NCBI GenBank assembly: GCA_027063325.1
Contig: JAMOSA010000218.1
Coordinates: 1-8,023 of the forward strand
Reading direction: 5' to 3'
DNA length: 8,023 nucleotides
DNA from: Campylobacteraceae bacterium
Lineage (GTDB): Bacteria > Campylobacterota > Campylobacteria > Campylobacterales > Sulfurovaceae
This document shows, one piece after another, positions 6,152 through 8,023 of this stretch. The notes beneath the pieces were generated by a model. The model did not search any database. It was not told the origin of the DNA and saw only the letters and a program-made list of their open reading frames with translations. The stretch's first letter is position 1; every line of letters begins with the position of its first letter. The position numbers and the translations under genes were made by a program.

Positions 6152-7849
6152 ATGCAAATTCGCAAAGTTTTAGAAGAGAAGATTTTAGAGGCATTTGAAC
6201 ATATAGCTGTGGATGTAGATAGAGTACAGGTTCTTCCTGCATCTAAACCCGAGTTTGGTGATTATCAATACAATGGTGCCATGGCTTTGGCAAAAAGGCT
6301 TAAAAGAAATCCTAAAGAGATAGCACAATCTTTGGTTGAATCTATACAAAAAGGTGATATGATAGAGTCTTTGGAGGTTGCAGGTCCTGGATTTATAAAT
6401 ATAAAACTATCCAAATATTGGCTCTCTACAAGAGTTACACAAGCTCTTGAGGATACAAGACTTGGAGTATCAATAAAAAATGATCCCATAAAGGTAGTAA
6501 TTGACTATTCAAGTCCTAATATGGCAAAACAGATGCATGTAGGACATCTTCGCTCTACAATTATTGGTGATACATTGGCAAATCTGTTGCAGTTTATGGG
6601 TGAGAGTGTTATCAGACAAAACCATATTGGTGATTGGGGTACTCAGTTTGGAATGTTAATAGCATATCTTGAAGAGCTTGGTGAAGGAACTGAGGGAACA
6701 CTCAAAGATTTAGAACAATTTTATAAAGATGCAAAAAAGAGATTTGATGAAGATGAATTTTTTGCAAACAGAGCCAGAGAGTATGTAGTAAAGTTACAAA
6801 GTGGAGATGTTTACTGTCTGAATCTATGGAAAAATTTTATAGATAAATCTTTGAGTCATTGTGAAGAGATATATCAAAGATTAGGTGTAAATCTAACCAG
6901 AGAAGATGTAAGAGCTGAGAGTGATTATAATGATGAGTTGGCAAATATTGTCAAAGAGTTACAAGAGAAGGGATTACTGGTAGAGAGTAGGGGAGCCAAA
7001 TGTGTATTTGTAGAAAATAGTGATACTCCTTTGATTGTTCAAAAGAGTGACGGAGGTTATCTCTATGCCACTACAGATTTGGCTGCTATTAAATTTCGTG
7101 TACAAAAACTTGGAGCAAAAAGAATTTTATATGTAGTAGATTCAAGACAGTCAGAACACTTTAAATTGGTTTTCAAAGTAGCAAGAGCAGCAGGGTATGC
7201 ACCAAAAGATATAAAACTAGAGCATGTAAAATTTGGTATGATGCTAGATAAGAGTGGCAGACCTTTTAAAACCAGAGATGGCGGTACAGTCAAATTGATA
7301 GATTTACTCCAAGAGGCAGTAAATAGAGCCAAAGAGGCTATAAGACAAAAAGATGAATACTCCAAAGAGGAAATATTAAAGATAGCTGAAATTGTGGGTA
7401 TTGGTGCTGTAAAGTATGCAGATTTGTCTATAAACAGAGAGTCTGATTATGTATTTGATTGGGATAAGATGTTATCTTTGGATGGAAATACATCTTTGTA
7501 TCAACAGTATGCTTATGCTAGAATACAATCTATTATCAGAAGATATGGGAAAGAGCCAACTGGTACAGTAGCTATAGAGGACGAATTGGAAAGAAAACTG
7601 GTACTTAAATTATTGGAACTTGAAGATACCTTGATATTGGCATCAAACGAGAGTGCACCACACTATCTTACAAATTATCTATATTCGTTAACAACGCTTT
7701 TTATGAAGTTTTATGAAAACAATCCTATACTCAAAGATGATATACCAAAAGAGTTAAAAGAGAGTAGATTAATGATAGCTAAAGCTACAGCAGAGACTAT
7801 CAAATTGGTCTTAGGGATAATGGGAATTAAAACAGTAGATAGATTGTAA
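6152..7849 (+). CDS. argS: Arginyl-tRNA synthetase (class I, E. coli-like subclass)
   Basis: ArgRS charges tRNA-Arg with arginine, using ATP and requiring the tRNA for amino-acid activation. The 565-residue protein has the N-terminal additional domain (about 1-88, with FGDYQYNGAMALAK at 35-48 and GPGFINIKL at 78-86), a Rossmann catalytic core with SSPNMAKQMHVGHLRST at 120-136 including the HIGH motif HVGH (129-132), and GDWGTQFGMLIAYLEE at 160-175. FGMMLDKSGRPFKTRDGGT at 361-379 replaces the canonical KMSKS. A helical DALR anticodon-binding domain runs from about 450 and ends GIKTVDRL. All these segments resemble E. coli ArgRS closely, which also lacks KMSKS. No strong ribosome-binding site precedes the ATG at 6152. 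The ATG at 6141 is in another frame. It follows tatA and is closed by a strong hairpin. No defect is visible. Confidence 0.96.
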   Translation: MQIRKVLEEKILEAFEHIAVDVDRVQVLPASKPEFGDYQYNGAMALAKRLKRNPKEIAQSLVESIQKGDMIESLEVAGPGFINIKLSKYWLSTRVTQALEDTRLGVSIKNDPIKVVIDYSSPNMAKQMHVGHLRSTIIGDTLANLLQFMGESVIRQNHIGDWGTQFGMLIAYLEELGEGTEGTLKDLEQFYKDAKKRFDEDEFFANRAREYVVKLQSGDVYCLNLWKNFIDKSLSHCEEIYQRLGVNLTREDVRAESDYNDELANIVKELQEKGLLVESRGAKCVFVENSDTPLIVQKSDGGYLYATTDLAAIKFRVQKLGAKRILYVVDSRQSEHFKLVFKVARAAGYAPKDIKLEHVKFGMMLDKSGRPFKTRDGGTVKLIDLLQEAVNRAKEAIRQKDEYSKEEILKIAEIVGIGAVKYADLSINRESDYVFDWDKMLSLDGNTSLYQQYAYARIQSIIRRYGKEPTGTVAIEDELERKLVLKLLELEDTLILASNESAPHYLTNYLYSLTTLFMKFYENNPILKDDIPKELKESRLMIAKATAETIKLVLGIMGIKTVDRL

Positions 7850-7893
7850 CTGATCAAAATGCCTTTTTATGGCATTTTGATCAGATCGATTTT
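7850..7893 (+). terminator. Intrinsic terminator after argS
   Basis: A perfect 14-bp inverted repeat, CTGATCAAAATGCC (7850-7863) with GGCATTTTGATCAG (7871-7884), encloses a 7-base loop and begins at the first base after the argS stop codon. A short TTTT follows at 7890-7893. The perfect stem could also stop transcripts arriving from the minus-strand gene to the right, although no T-run follows in that direction. Confidence 0.75.
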
Positions 7894-7918
7894 AATGAGA
7901 TAATTTTTATAATCTTGC

Positions 7919-7942
7919 AATATCCACCCAAGCGTGGATATT
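7919..7942 (-). terminator. Probable terminator of the minus-strand outer-membrane gene
   Basis: A perfect 9-bp inverted repeat, AATATCCAC/GTGGATATT, with a 6-base loop lies 7 bases beyond the stop codon of the minus-strand gene. The downstream sequence on that strand is AT-rich but lacks a clean T-run, so termination strength is uncertain. Confidence 0.5.
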
Positions 7943-7949
7943 ATTTGGC

Positions 7950-8023
7950 TTAGAATTTGCTACCCATTGTAAATTCAAATACTGAAGTATCATCTTCACT
8001 CTTGTCATTAAGAGGGTATGCAA
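7950..8023 (-). CDS. Probable outer-membrane beta-barrel protein, C-terminal end only
   Basis: Only the last 23 codons and the stop (7950-7952) fall in the window; the gene continues past the right edge. The visible end reads AYPLNDKSEDDTSVFEFTMG followed by SKF. The terminal phenylalanine with alternating hydrophobic residues before it (Phe, Phe, Met at every second position) matches the C-terminal beta strand recognised by the BAM complex in outer-membrane proteins. The acidic stretch before it would be a surface loop or turn. A porin is likely, but the family cannot be named from so little. It converges on argS, with a hairpin just after its stop codon. Confidence 0.55.
   Translation of the reverse strand, partial: AYPLNDKSEDDTSVFEFTMGSKF

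Overview
The window looks like chromosome from an AT-rich member of the Campylobacterota (formerly Epsilonproteobacteria), probably an environmental lineage of the Sulfurovum/Sulfurimonas kind. The reasons are the strong AGA/ATA codon bias, tight overlapping genes, TATAAT-like -10 boxes without clear -35 boxes, a TatA resembling that group's, and the tatA-argS gene pair, which I recall as adjacent in Campylobacter jejuni too. This assignment is inference from reading; no search was run.

Layout. Positions 1-500 hold the decayed 3' part of an Rhs/YD-repeat gene, richer in GC than the rest. It is broken by an insert of about 85 bases made of two imperfect hairpins. From 584 to 2267 come a secreted helix-hairpin-helix (ComEA-like) protein with a lysine-rich tail, a secreted DUF1287 protein, and the rRNA methyltransferase TlyA; the last two overlap by 4 bases. 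From 2328 to 5706 is a compact inner-core lipopolysaccharide operon: hldD, hldE and waaF. It converts the heptose precursor to ADP-L-glycero-D-manno-heptose and adds heptose to the core. The usual partners gmhA and gmhB are not in the window. From 5794 to 7849 are tatA, with its own promoter, and argS, separated by a GC-rich stem-loop region. A strong perfect hairpin follows argS. At the right edge, on the minus strand, lies the last 23 codons of a probable outer-membrane beta-barrel protein, convergent with argS.

Most of the window is ordinary housekeeping and envelope biosynthesis. The parts that repay a second look are the hairpin-rich insert in the Rhs remnant, the ArgRS subclass (E. coli-like rather than the C. 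jejuni type I remember, yet in the same place next to tatA), the lysine-rich tail on the secreted HhH protein, and the competing hairpins between tatA and argS. I did not find convincing evidence of a new multi-gene system.
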